Below, piece by piece: positions 7,817 through 16,752 of a stretch of 23,336 nucleotides of DNA (the first letter of the stretch is position 1; each line of letters starts with the position of its first letter). The translations under genes and the position numbers were made by a program. The stretch is from a virus: IMG/VR virus record IMGVR_UViG_3300031841_000433, positions 1 through 23,336 of that record, one strand, 5' to 3'. Below the pieces are notes generated by a model that made no database searches, had not been told where the DNA came from, and saw nothing but the letters and a program-made list of their open reading frames with translations.

Positions 7817-10800
7817 ATGGAATACGATCTTGAAGAGGCGTTTAGGTTTGACCCTGGTGAAGACAGCCTATCACCTGAACTGCAAGCTGAAGCTGCCGCT
7901 GCGCAGAAACAGCAAGCTGAACAGAATGCAACGGCTGCTGAACTGAGTCCAACCGCCCCTACGGGGGTTCAACAAGCACCTCAACAACAACAAACACCTC
8001 CTACGGGTGGTGAAGAACCGGACCAACAATGGCCCTGGGAAGAAGGTTACGATCTTGGTGACTACGCTCGCAATACAGCAGAGTCAGCGCTTGCTGCTCC
8101 GACTGGTTTGCTAGACTTTGGTGTAGATGTTATTAACAAGTTCACCGGTCAACAATTTGCTAAACCTACTAAGTTTGAAAATGAAGTAGCACAGTCTGTC
8201 AGGGAACTCTCTGCGGTTGTGCTACCGACCATTGGTCTGACTCGTTTGGGTATGGGTGGCGCCGCTGCTGCCCAAACCCGAGTTGGATGGTCTCTAGGCA
8301 ACACTGCTTTCATGAAGTTTATTGGTAGTCGTGGTGTTGAAGCTGCTGCTGGTGTCGCTGTCGGCGCTGTCAGCAGTGAATACGAAAACGACAACCTTAC
8401 TGGTAGGTTAAAGCAGAAATGGCCAAAGACCTTTGACTTTATTCCTGACAGCCTTGCTACACTAAAGACTAACTCTCCTGATGAGAAACGTCAGAAGAAC
8501 ATCTACGAAGACCTTGGTATGGGCACCGTTATTGACATTGGTCAAGGTGTCGTCAAGTTTGTAGGTGCTCTTGCTAACGCAGCTGCTAGCTTGCGTAAGT
8601 CTAATAAACTTGTGGGTGAAACCGCTGAGGCACGTAAATGGCTAGAAGGAAACTCTCCTAAACCTAGTTCTGCTGATCCAGAAGAAGCAATCGTTGAATC
8701 TGCTTTGAAGCGTGAAGACGCTTTGGATGAGATTGGTTATTACAACCTTTCTGAAAATCCTGTTCTTGATCAACGAGTCAAAGGCGTTCACGACATGTTT
8801 GACTACACCGAACTTGGTGTTCGTACTGTAGACGATTTTGGTGTTGTGGGTGCTGCTCTTGACTCCGCACGTATCGCTAAGAACCTGGACACTACTTATG
8901 GTCGTCTGGGTAACATGTTGTCTGAACCTGCTCTTAAATATGCACTGAAGAGTGGTGACAACGCTCAGGACATTGTTCTTGGTCTTGCTGATCAACTCCA
9001 CAAAGCTGGTCCTATTGGTATGGAAGGTGCATCCGGTTGGAAGGTTACTTTCAACGATGTGCTAGATGCTAACGAAAACCTTGCTATTCAGTTGTTCGAT
9101 CCTCGGATGACTAAGAGTGAAGTTCGTATGGTTCTTGAACCGTTCATCACTCGTGATGCTTCTGGTAAAGAGATCCTTGCAGAAGAAGGCTTCGCTATGG
9201 CTGCTAAGGCTCTTCGTGGCTTTGGTAGTGAGCTTACCAGCATGGACGTTGCACGCGCTCAGTCGCTGCTTGCAGGCTCTCTTACGGGACGTATCTCCGA
9301 CCTTGCAGAAGGTGCACGGATGATGGAAGGAACTGCTGCTGTGAAGGAAGCTCAAGAAAAGATTATTGACCTGATGCAGTACGTCACTCAGTTGTCTGGT
9401 TCTGCTAAGTACTACAAGAATCGGAAGATGAATCTGGTTCAAATGGTTGCTAATGGATTCAAGAACATTGAAGGTTACAACGCTGCGTCTGTTGAGCAGG
9501 CTGGTGAAGTAGCACAAAAGGTGTTCCGTGATTCCCAACAGTTTGCTTCTACTATGAGGCAGATTGCTGATAACCAACCTGAGATCATGGATCAGTTCCT
9601 GATGGCTTATGAATTGACTGATGGTGCTATTGATACCATTGTCAAGATGAATAAGTACATCCACGGTATGACGGTTGACCTCGGTAAAGGCATCATTAAT
9701 TTAACCCCTGAAGTTGAAAACAAACTTATTGCTGGTGTGTGGTCAAACATTTATAATAATGTTCTGTCTGCATTTGTTACTCCAATTCAAGCATTGGTTG
9801 GTAACTTTGGTGGAATTATTTCTCAACCAATTTCACACTTTGCTGGAGCAGCAATGGCTGGCGATGTGCAAGCTATTCAACGTGGTTGGATTGCTTACAG
9901 CTCTGTCATTGACACCATGCAGAAGGCTATGCCTTACGCTGGTAACGTGTTTATGAAAGCATCTAGGGATCCTAATTCTGTACGTGGTGGTACTCGTCTT
10001 GACTTGCTCATGCAAAGCGAGAAAGAACTTGAGTTCCTGCGTAAAGCAGCTGATACCCAATCTGCAGCAGGTAATGATGGTTTGACTTATATTGTCAACC
10101 AAATTGAAATGCTGAATGACATGGGTAAAGATCCTGTGTTCCGCTTTGGTCCTAACGCTATGACGGCAATGGACGGATTCACTGGTGTGTTTAACGCATC
10201 TGCTGAAGCCCGTTTCCGTGCTATGGATGAACTTGTTGCTGCGGGTAAACCTATCAATAAGAAGTCCGTCCAACCGATTGCGGAGAAATACTACGCAAAG
10301 ATGTTTGATGAAAGTGGAATGCTTCAGGATGAGGCTGTCAAGTACGCTACTAATGAACTAGCACTTAACCTTGACACCCCACTGGCTTCCAATGTTTCTA
10401 GTCTTGTACAACTTCTACCTGGCATGAAACCGTTCCTTATGTTCTCGAACACTGGAATCAACGTGGTAGATATTGCTGGTAAGTACAACCCTTTGCTTAC
10501 TCCTTTCCAACGTGATGTCAATGAACTTGCTTACGTTAAACTTGAAGACCTGATGGCTCAGCCGGGTAGGGTTGACGAGCTTTTGAGAGCACGTAACATT
10601 GACACTCAAGGTATGGATGTTTTGGCTAAACTCAACAAAATTGCTGATCTTAAGTACACTACTCGTGGACGTAAGGCAGCTGGTGGTTTGGCTGTAACGA
10701 GTGCTATTGGTCTTTATTCACAAGGTCGTCTGCGTGGTGATGGTCTTTACGACAAAGAAGCGCAGCGGGCACGTGAAAAGAATACCAACTGGAAGAAACG

Positions 10801-11734
10801 GACCTACATGGGACTGGACGGTAGGTGGTACTCCTATGCATGGCTAGGACCGCTTGCTGACTGGGTAGCTTTTGTAGCAAACGTTGGCGACAACTTTGAC
10901 ATGCTTGGCTCTACCTACACTGAAAGGTTCTTTGAAAAGGCAGCTTTTGTCTTTGGTGCTGCAGTAACTGACCGTACTGGTCTGTCTACTATGAAGCCCC
11001 TGATGGACATGCTGTCTGGTAACGAAGGTGCTTTGACTCGTTGGAGTGCAGGTTTTGTTAATAGCCTAGGTCCTCTTGCAGGTCAACGTAATGAATGGGG
11101 ACGTATCTTCAGTGAAGGTCTCCGTGAAGTAGATAACGATTTCTTCTCTGTCCTGGCTAACCGTAATAAATTCCTTCCTACCGCTAACCCTGACAACCGT
11201 GCACCTTACGTCTACAGTCCTGTGACTGGTAAGAAAGCAAATGGTTATGGTTTCTTGCAACGTGTGTGGAACGCCTACAGCCCTCTGCAGGTCCACTCTG
11301 GACAATCGCCTGAAGAAAAGTTCCTAGAAGAGTTTGAGTTCGATGTCAACACCACGTTCCGTACTAAGAATGGTGTGAAGTTGACAGCTAATGAGCGCTC
11401 CGCCCTGTTCAAACTGATGGGTGAGCAAGGTAATTTCCAGCGCTCCATCAATGAGATCATGGGTGATGCAGGTGACTGGCAGAGTATTGCACGTCTACGT
11501 CGGATGCGCCGTTTGGGTGTACCCTCTGATGAAGCAGATCTGCGTAAGTGGGACCAGATTCATATTCGTTTGAGCCAAGCTCGCCGTGATGCGGAAGAGT
11601 TTGCTTACGCTGAAATGGATCAGGATATGTATGCCGAGATTGAACGTCGGCAAATTGAGCAACAACTTATCCAAGAAGCCAATGTTGTTGGCGAAACTCT
11701 TGATCCCACCATTCAAGAATTGTACCGTAAGTAA
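7817..11734 (+). CDS. gp16: Internal virion protein, T7 gp16-like, without visible transglycosylase
   Basis: This 1305-aa protein is the size and position match of T7 gp16 (1318 aa), the large ejection protein. The N-terminus is acidic, then Gln/Pro-rich and apparently disordered (residues about 20-75), followed by hydrophobic Ala/Gly stretches near 125-185 (MGGAAAAQTRVG; AAAGVAVGAVSSE). The rest looks largely helical, with a basic hydrophobic region near 955-980 (RKAAGGLAVTSAIGLYSQGR). T7 gp16 begins with a lytic transglycosylase; I find no ES..G..Q-type catalytic motif in this N-terminus. The ATG at 7817 is preceded by TTTTTAACT and has no Shine-Dalgarno. The C-terminus is charged and helical. 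The body is not recognisable by motif; the call rests on gene order and length. Confidence 0.8.
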   Translation: MEYDLEEAFRFDPGEDSLSPELQAEAAAAQKQQAEQNATAAELSPTAPTGVQQAPQQQQTPPTGGEEPDQQWPWEEGYDLGDYARNTAESALAAPTGLLDFGVDVINKFTGQQFAKPTKFENEVAQSVRELSAVVLPTIGLTRLGMGGAAAAQTRVGWSLGNTAFMKFIGSRGVEAAAGVAVGAVSSEYENDNLTGRLKQKWPKTFDFIPDSLATLKTNSPDEKRQKNIYEDLGMGTVIDIGQGVVKFVGALANAAASLRKSNKLVGETAEARKWLEGNSPKPSSADPEEAIVESALKREDALDEIGYYNLSENPVLDQRVKGVHDMFDYTELGVRTVDDFGVVGAALDSARIAKNLDTTYGRLGNMLSEPALKYALKSGDNAQDIVLGLADQLHKAGPIGMEGASGWKVTFNDVLDANENLAIQLFDPRMTKSEVRMVLEPFITRDASGKEILAEEGFAMAAKALRGFGSELTSMDVARAQSLLAGSLTGRISDLAEGARMMEGTAAVKEAQEKIIDLMQYVTQLSGSAKYYKNRKMNLVQMVANGFKNIEGYNAASVEQAGEVAQKVFRDSQQFASTMRQIADNQPEIMDQFLMAYELTDGAIDTIVKMNKYIHGMTVDLGKGIINLTPEVENKLIAGVWSNIYNNVLSAFVTPIQALVGNFGGIISQPISHFAGAAMAGDVQAIQRGWIAYSSVIDTMQKAMPYAGNVFMKASRDPNSVRGGTRLDLLMQSEKELEFLRKAADTQSAAGNDGLTYIVNQIEMLNDMGKDPVFRFGPNAMTAMDGFTGVFNASAEARFRAMDELVAAGKPINKKSVQPIAEKYYAKMFDESGMLQDEAVKYATNELALNLDTPLASNVSSLVQLLPGMKPFLMFSNTGINVVDIAGKYNPLLTPFQRDVNELAYVKLEDLMAQPGRVDELLRARNIDTQGMDVLAKLNKIADLKYTTRGRKAAGGLAVTSAIGLYSQGRLRGDGLYDKEAQRAREKNTNWKKRTYMGLDGRWYSYAWLGPLADWVAFVANVGDNFDMLGSTYTERFFEKAAFVFGAAVTDRTGLSTMKPLMDMLSGNEGALTRWSAGFVNSLGPLAGQRNEWGRIFSEGLREVDNDFFSVLANRNKFLPTANPDNRAPYVYSPVTGKKANGYGFLQRVWNAYSPLQVHSGQSPEEKFLEEFEFDVNTTFRTKNGVKLTANERSALFKLMGEQGNFQRSINEIMGDAGDWQSIARLRRMRRLGVPSDEADLRKWDQIHIRLSQARRDAEEFAYAEMDQDMYAEIERRQIEQQLIQEANVVGETLDPTIQELYRK

Positions 11735-11754
11735 ACTTACACCTTTAACTAATT

Positions 11755-14700
11755 ATGTCGTGTACTGACGTACAAACAATTCAAGCGGGTAATGGGACTA
11801 AGACACAGTTCTCATTTGACTTCCCGTACATTTTCAAATCTGAGATCCACGTTTATTTCTGGAACGCTACAACTAAAGAATGGGACGAAAAGCTCACGAC
11901 TGATGGTACCTATCCTTGGCGGGTCACAGATGCTAACCCTACTATTGTAGAGTTTACTAGCACTGCTCCGCCTTCTCCTACCACCCCTACCGATCCTGGT
12001 GAACCTACGGTTGACAATGTTCGGATTCGTCGGATTACTAATCTTGATGACATCCGGGCATTGTTTAGCCCTGGCTCTGCCATTCGTTCGGATGACCTGA
12101 ACAATAACTTTGAGCAGCTTCGTTATGCTATTCAGGAGGCTAATTGCCCTGGTGTGCCTGAAGATGTTCAGAGCTACCTAGAAGAATATTACTGGGATCG
12201 TTTCGACAACACTCTGTATGATGGTAACACTTGGGTCAGCGATGACACCAAGATTGCTACTACTGCAGCGTTGGATGATCGGTTCTGGGATAAAGATGGT
12301 GAAACTATTACCCAAGCTGAGCAGAACGCAGGTTCTCCTGCAGCAGCAGATACCAACGTCTTTACTGCACTAGCTGCAGCACGTCGTTTTGATACCCTTG
12401 TTCAAACCGCTACCCCTTCGGGTTCCGACTGGGAGAACGGTAAAACTTGGTATCAAAATGATGAAGATAAAACCGTTTATGTCTGGACTGGTTCTGAGTG
12501 GGATGCTATCACTTCTGGTGGTGCTTTTACTCGTCTTGATCAAGTCATCTATGTTGACGCTACTAACGGTGATGACAACAATAATGGTCACCGTATTAGT
12601 ACTCCTAAGAAAACCATTAAGTCTGCACTGGCTGCTATCAACTCCGACTCTACGTTCGGAAACGGTAGCACCATTCTAGTCGCTCCTGGTATCTATAAAG
12701 AAGCTGCACCTCTGGACATTGAAAAGACCGATGTCTCTATCATTGGTGCGTCTGTCCGTAACGTTATTGTTCACCCGACTGAAGCTACTGAAACTGGTAG
12801 TCTGTTCCGTGTGAACAGTGGTTCGTACCTGGCAAACATGACGTTTACCGGTATGAAGGCTAGCGGTACTCGTGGTGACACTGGATCCTTGTGGACTGAC
12901 TCTGAGTTCGGTCTTCCTCCTACTCAAGGTTGGAACGTCTCGTTCCTTCCCAATGCTAAGATCTTCAAATCTCCTTATATTCAGAATTGTACTAACTTCT
13001 CTGACTCGGAGATTGATAACGATGCTCTTGACTTCTACACGGGTGATTCCGATAGAGGTCAGGCTGGTGACCTTGACTCCGCACCTACTGGCGGTGGTCT
13101 GCTAGTCAACGGTGATACCGTTCATGATGATTCTCCTCTGCGTTCGATGGTGGCTGATAGCTACACGCACGTGGCTTTGGATGGTCCTGGTATCTTTGTG
13201 ACCAACAATGGTTACGCTCAGATTACTAGCTCTTACGCTTTCTTCAACCACTTCCACATTGGTTGTCTCAATGGTGGTCAGGCTAACCTTGCTGCTTCAA
13301 CAACTGACTTTGGTCGTTTCTCGTTGGTGGCTTCTGGACGTTCTACCAGTGCAATCTTTACTGCAACTGTAAACGGTGCTGCATCTTCTGGTGACGAAAC
13401 GTTTGACATTGACAACGTTACTGCTGGTACTGACTGGTTTGGTAATGCTCAGCGTCCTGCAGACAACATGCTTGTTGAGGTTGGAGGTAATACCTATCCA
13501 ATCTTGAGTGCTGAAGAGATTACTGGTGGTTTCCGAGTTAAGATTAGCCGTCCTGATACTGCTGACCGGACTAATAACCTTGGTCTTAACGGTGCTGTTG
13601 CTGACAACGCAGCTGTGTCATTCTTCCTTCGTTCGATGATTGCTTCTAGCGGTCACACGATGGAGTACGTGGGTGCTGGTACTGACTACCGTGCACTTCC
13701 TTACAACGCAACTGGTACTTATACTGTTGGTTCTGGTACTCAACCTAATGGTGTGCCTATTGAAGCACATCAGGTTAAAGAACTAAACAACGGTAAAGTC
13801 TGGGCAGCTATCACTGACCACAACGGTAAGTTCCGTGTGGGCGATACTTTTAGTGTTAATCAGCAAACTGGTTTCGTCAGCATCCCTGCCGGTGCACTGT
13901 CTGTCAGCACTCTGCTGGAAGACCTGGACGTTAACGGCAAAGAGATTAAAACTGACACTACTAACCAAGACATCGTTCTTAACCCGAACGGTACTGGTGT
14001 AGTTAACGTAAGTACTAGCCGTATTACTAACGTTGTTGATCCTACCGGTGCACAAGACGCTTCTACTAAGAACTACGTTGACACCGAACTTGACAACCTT
14101 ACCACGTCAAGCACTGCTGAGCTGAACATCCTTGACGGTGCAACGCTTAACACCAGTGAGCTGAACATTCTTGACGGTGCGACTCTGGACACTAATGAGC
14201 TGAACCAACTGGATGGTGCGTCTCTAACTGACAATCCTACTTGGACTTCTACTACTCAGTTCCCCAGTGCTGCATCTATCAACACTCGGTTCCTAGGGTT
14301 GCTGAATGCTCTTGGTGGTTTTGTTGCTATTGCTGATGAAAACAGCTTCCCGAACGACCATCCTGATCCTTCAAACAATGCTGGCACCGTTGTGTCGATT
14401 GCCGATGCTGGTGGTCTTGCAGTTAACGCAAGTGGTGAAGCAAGCGGTCAAACCGTTGGTGGTACGACTGTTACCATTACTGGTTTCCCGACCAGCTTTA
14501 ACAGCACTACACTTCCTGCACAGCAAGGTCTGCAAGTTCAGACTACTACAACTCAAAACAGCTATACCTACCACAAAGTTATCGCCCGTGATGACGATAT
14601 TATTCGTCTGAACGATGACGTTAACGACTTCTTCCAACGCTATCGTTTTGGTGCCTCTAACCCTACCACCGACAACGATGCTGGTGACCTGTTCTTTAAC

Positions 14701-16734
14701 ACGGGTTCCGGTACGATGCTGGTGTGGGATACTTCTGGTGCTACTGCCGAATGGAAAGAAGTTCAGTCTATTGGTGAGTTCTTTGTCATTCCTGCTAGCG
14801 ACTTCCCGACGTGGAACGGCACTATCAATGACATCACTATTACCGATAATGCACCTGCCAATGCTTCACAGATTATTCTGTCTATCAACGGTGTAGTTCA
14901 GGAACCTAACACGGGTACTGCACGTCCTACTGACGGCTTTGCTCTTGATGGTTCTGTTATTCGACTGTCTGACGCACCTGCTACTGGTTCAGAAGCTTGG
15001 GGTGTGATCATCGGTTCTACTGTGAACATTGGTGAACCCAGTGCAAACACGGTGAGCAGTGATAAGATCGTTGACGGAGCCGTGATTCGAGCCAAGCTCG
15101 GTTCGGACGCTGTGGACGGCACAAAGATTGCCGACGACTCTATCGACTCCGAGCACTACGTTGACGGGTCTATTGACACGGCTCACCTCGCTGACGATGC
15201 CGTCGATGGTACTAAGCTCGCTAACACGACTGTCACCGCTGGTAGCTACACCCTGTCCAGCATCACGGTTGACGCTCAGGGACGTATTACTGCTGCTTCT
15301 AGCGGCACTGCTGCTGACCCCGACATCATCACTGAGGGTAATACTTCAGTTGAGGTTGTTGATACTGGCAGCGACGGTGAAGTCCGCCTGACGACTGAAG
15401 GCACCCGTGCGATGACGGTTGACTCGTCTCAGCGGGTTGGCATAGGCACCACTGATCCTGGCAGTGGAACAAGTGGCAACGGTAATCAGCTTGTACTTAG
15501 AAACACTGCGGCTGCTAATTCACGTTCCGGCATGACCATCATGGGCGGAAATACAGGCTTTAGTAGTATTTATCTTGCAGATACCGATAGTTCTACTGTT
15601 GGTGGATTTGAATACAGTCACAACCTTAATCAGCTGCAAGTCCGTGTTAGTGATTTAATTAGGCAAGTCATTAACACTGATGGCAACACCGGGATTGGCA
15701 CCACGTCCCCCAGTGGAATATTAGACGTAAGGCGTGATGCAAACGGCGATGCCCCAATCTTCTTTAGGAACATGGACACTACGTCCGGTTCCTCGGCCAT
15801 GACCACCACGTTGAATTTTAACTTCAACAGAACTGGTGGTGGCCTAGATTTACCTGCCGCTCAAATTAGAGCAGGTAAAGAGCGAGAGTGGGTTGGAGCT
15901 GCTGCAAACCAAGATGGATTCCTGTCATTCTTTACGACTGGAAACGAAACATCGACGGAGCGGATGAGGCTTACAAGTGGAGGTATTACTCATATTGGTC
16001 CACTATCAGCAAATGCTGGTAGTTGGGCGTCCAACATGATTGGTGCCTTGTCACTTGCTGGTAATGCTAATACAGGCGAGCAGGCTTTAACAGTCTCAAT
16101 GATGAACAGCACGCATGTTACTGCCATCATGAGGGTGGCAAGCGAGAGAAGTGCTAGTTCAGTCTTTGATTTTGCTAGATATTTCTCTGATCGTCGTTTT
16201 GACGAATCATCTGGTGGAGACCAAGAATTCCGGTTGCGTGGCGATGGCGTCGCCTTCGCAGACGGATCTTGGAACGGTGGCGGTGCTGACTACGCAGAAT
16301 ACTTTGAGTGGTCTGATGGCAACACTGCTACAGAAGACCGTCGTGGCATCAGCGTTGTTTTAGACGGCGACAAGATCCGCGAAGCCGTTGTTGGTGAAGA
16401 GCCCATTGGTGTTATCTCTGGCAATCCCAGCGTTGTTGGTGATGCTGCTTGGAATAAGTGGAACGGTAAATACCTTCGCGATGACTTCGGTACTTACATC
16501 CAAGAAGATTACGAAGTTGAGGATGAGGATGGCAACACTGTTGTTCAGCAGCGCCGCAAACTTAATCCTGATTACAACCCAGACGTTGAATACGTTTCCC
16601 GCGAACAACGTCCAGAGTGGGATTGCGTCGGTTTAATGGGCAAACTGCGAATCCGTAAAGGTCAGGTCACTGGAGCGCGTTGGATCAAGATGCGCGACAT
16701 CAGCGATACTGTCGAAGAATGGCTTGTCCGCTAA
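11755..16734 (+). CDS. gp17: Giant tail fibre/tailspike, T7 gp17-type anchor, Peptidase_G2-type C-terminus
   Basis: This is the host-recognition fibre, 1659 aa against 553 in T7. Residues 1-130 form the virion-anchoring domain seen in T7 gp17 (FSFDFPYIFKSEIHVYF; VRIRRITNLDDIRALFSPGSAIRSDDLNNNF). Residues about 264-370 start a pectate-lyase-like beta-helix (IYVDATNGDDNNNG, then STPKKTIKSALA). Residues about 788-822 carry three ELN(I/Q)LDGA repeats. Residues 1100-1186 are a DGT/DGA linker module (KIADDSI, LADDAVDGTKLA, ITVDAQGRITAAS). Residues about 1225-1310 have two GIGTT(D/S)P motifs. From about 1502 to the end the sequence (ADYAEYFEWSDGN, PIGVISGNPSVVGDAAWNKW, then VGLMGKLRIRKGQVTGARW) resembles the Peptidase_G2 intramolecular chaperone, which cuts itself off after trimer folding. 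Arginine codon use changes sharply near 15480 and 16230, suggesting mosaic origin. Confidence 0.88.
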   Translation: MSCTDVQTIQAGNGTKTQFSFDFPYIFKSEIHVYFWNATTKEWDEKLTTDGTYPWRVTDANPTIVEFTSTAPPSPTTPTDPGEPTVDNVRIRRITNLDDIRALFSPGSAIRSDDLNNNFEQLRYAIQEANCPGVPEDVQSYLEEYYWDRFDNTLYDGNTWVSDDTKIATTAALDDRFWDKDGETITQAEQNAGSPAAADTNVFTALAAARRFDTLVQTATPSGSDWENGKTWYQNDEDKTVYVWTGSEWDAITSGGAFTRLDQVIYVDATNGDDNNNGHRISTPKKTIKSALAAINSDSTFGNGSTILVAPGIYKEAAPLDIEKTDVSIIGASVRNVIVHPTEATETGSLFRVNSGSYLANMTFTGMKASGTRGDTGSLWTDSEFGLPPTQGWNVSFLPNAKIFKSPYIQNCTNFSDSEIDNDALDFYTGDSDRGQAGDLDSAPTGGGLLVNGDTVHDDSPLRSMVADSYTHVALDGPGIFVTNNGYAQITSSYAFFNHFHIGCLNGGQANLAASTTDFGRFSLVASGRSTSAIFTATVNGAASSGDETFDIDNVTAGTDWFGNAQRPADNMLVEVGGNTYPILSAEEITGGFRVKISRPDTADRTNNLGLNGAVADNAAVSFFLRSMIASSGHTMEYVGAGTDYRALPYNATGTYTVGSGTQPNGVPIEAHQVKELNNGKVWAAITDHNGKFRVGDTFSVNQQTGFVSIPAGALSVSTLLEDLDVNGKEIKTDTTNQDIVLNPNGTGVVNVSTSRITNVVDPTGAQDASTKNYVDTELDNLTTSSTAELNILDGATLNTSELNILDGATLDTNELNQLDGASLTDNPTWTSTTQFPSAASINTRFLGLLNALGGFVAIADENSFPNDHPDPSNNAGTVVSIADAGGLAVNASGEASGQTVGGTTVTITGFPTSFNSTTLPAQQGLQVQTTTTQNSYTYHKVIARDDDIIRLNDDVNDFFQRYRFGASNPTTDNDAGDLFFNTGSGTMLVWDTSGATAEWKEVQSIGEFFVIPASDFPTWNGTINDITITDNAPANASQIILSINGVVQEPNTGTARPTDGFALDGSVIRLSDAPATGSEAWGVIIGSTVNIGEPSANTVSSDKIVDGAVIRAKLGSDAVDGTKIADDSIDSEHYVDGSIDTAHLADDAVDGTKLANTTVTAGSYTLSSITVDAQGRITAASSGTAADPDIITEGNTSVEVVDTGSDGEVRLTTEGTRAMTVDSSQRVGIGTTDPGSGTSGNGNQLVLRNTAAANSRSGMTIMGGNTGFSSIYLADTDSSTVGGFEYSHNLNQLQVRVSDLIRQVINTDGNTGIGTTSPSGILDVRRDANGDAPIFFRNMDTTSGSSAMTTTLNFNFNRTGGGLDLPAAQIRAGKEREWVGAAANQDGFLSFFTTGNETSTERMRLTSGGITHIGPLSANAGSWASNMIGALSLAGNANTGEQALTVSMMNSTHVTAIMRVASERSASSVFDFARYFSDRRFDESSGGDQEFRLRGDGVAFADGSWNGGGADYAEYFEWSDGNTATEDRRGISVVLDGDKIREAVVGEEPIGVISGNPSVVGDAAWNKWNGKYLRDDFGTYIQEDYEVEDEDGNTVVQQRRKLNPDYNPDVEYVSREQRPEWDCVGLMGKLRIRKGQVTGARWIKMRDISDTVEEWLVR
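14117..14222 (+). repeat. Three tandem ELN(I/Q)LDGA coding repeats in the tail fibre
   Basis: Three successive 36-base units encode ELNILDGATLNTS, ELNILDGATLDTN and ELNQLDGASL. This 12-residue repeat is familiar from long fibres of T4-like cyanophages, where it appears in tandem. Here the copies are near-identical at both the protein and DNA levels, so copy number could change by slippage or recombination. Confidence 0.8.
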
Positions 16735-16735
16735 G

Positions 16736-16740
16736 AAGGA
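16736..16740 (+). promoter_or_regulatory. Possible Shine-Dalgarno AAGGA before the second tail protein
   Basis: AAGGA lies 12 bases before the ATG at 16753, a longer spacing than usual. The gap between them (AACTAATTAACT) is AT-rich and shares TTAACT with the sequence before the genes at 7817 and 11755. Confidence 0.4.
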
Positions 16741-16752
16741 AACTAATTAACT

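Noticed and set aside
7950-8022. Hairpins around CCCCTACGGGGG and CCTCCTACGGGTGG as terminators
   Set aside because: They are inside the coding sequence for a Gln/Pro-rich leader, the stems are short and no T-run follows.
9062-9664. 200-codon open frame on the minus strand within the gp16-like gene
   Set aside because: Antisense shadow of a strongly codon-biased gene; Ser/His/Leu-rich translation without any recognisable pattern or start signal. The same holds for the minus-strand frames at 9833-10273 and 2011-2442.
12408-12426. CCCCTTCGGG hairpin in the fibre gene as a terminator
   Set aside because: Four-base stem only, no T-run, inside an open frame.
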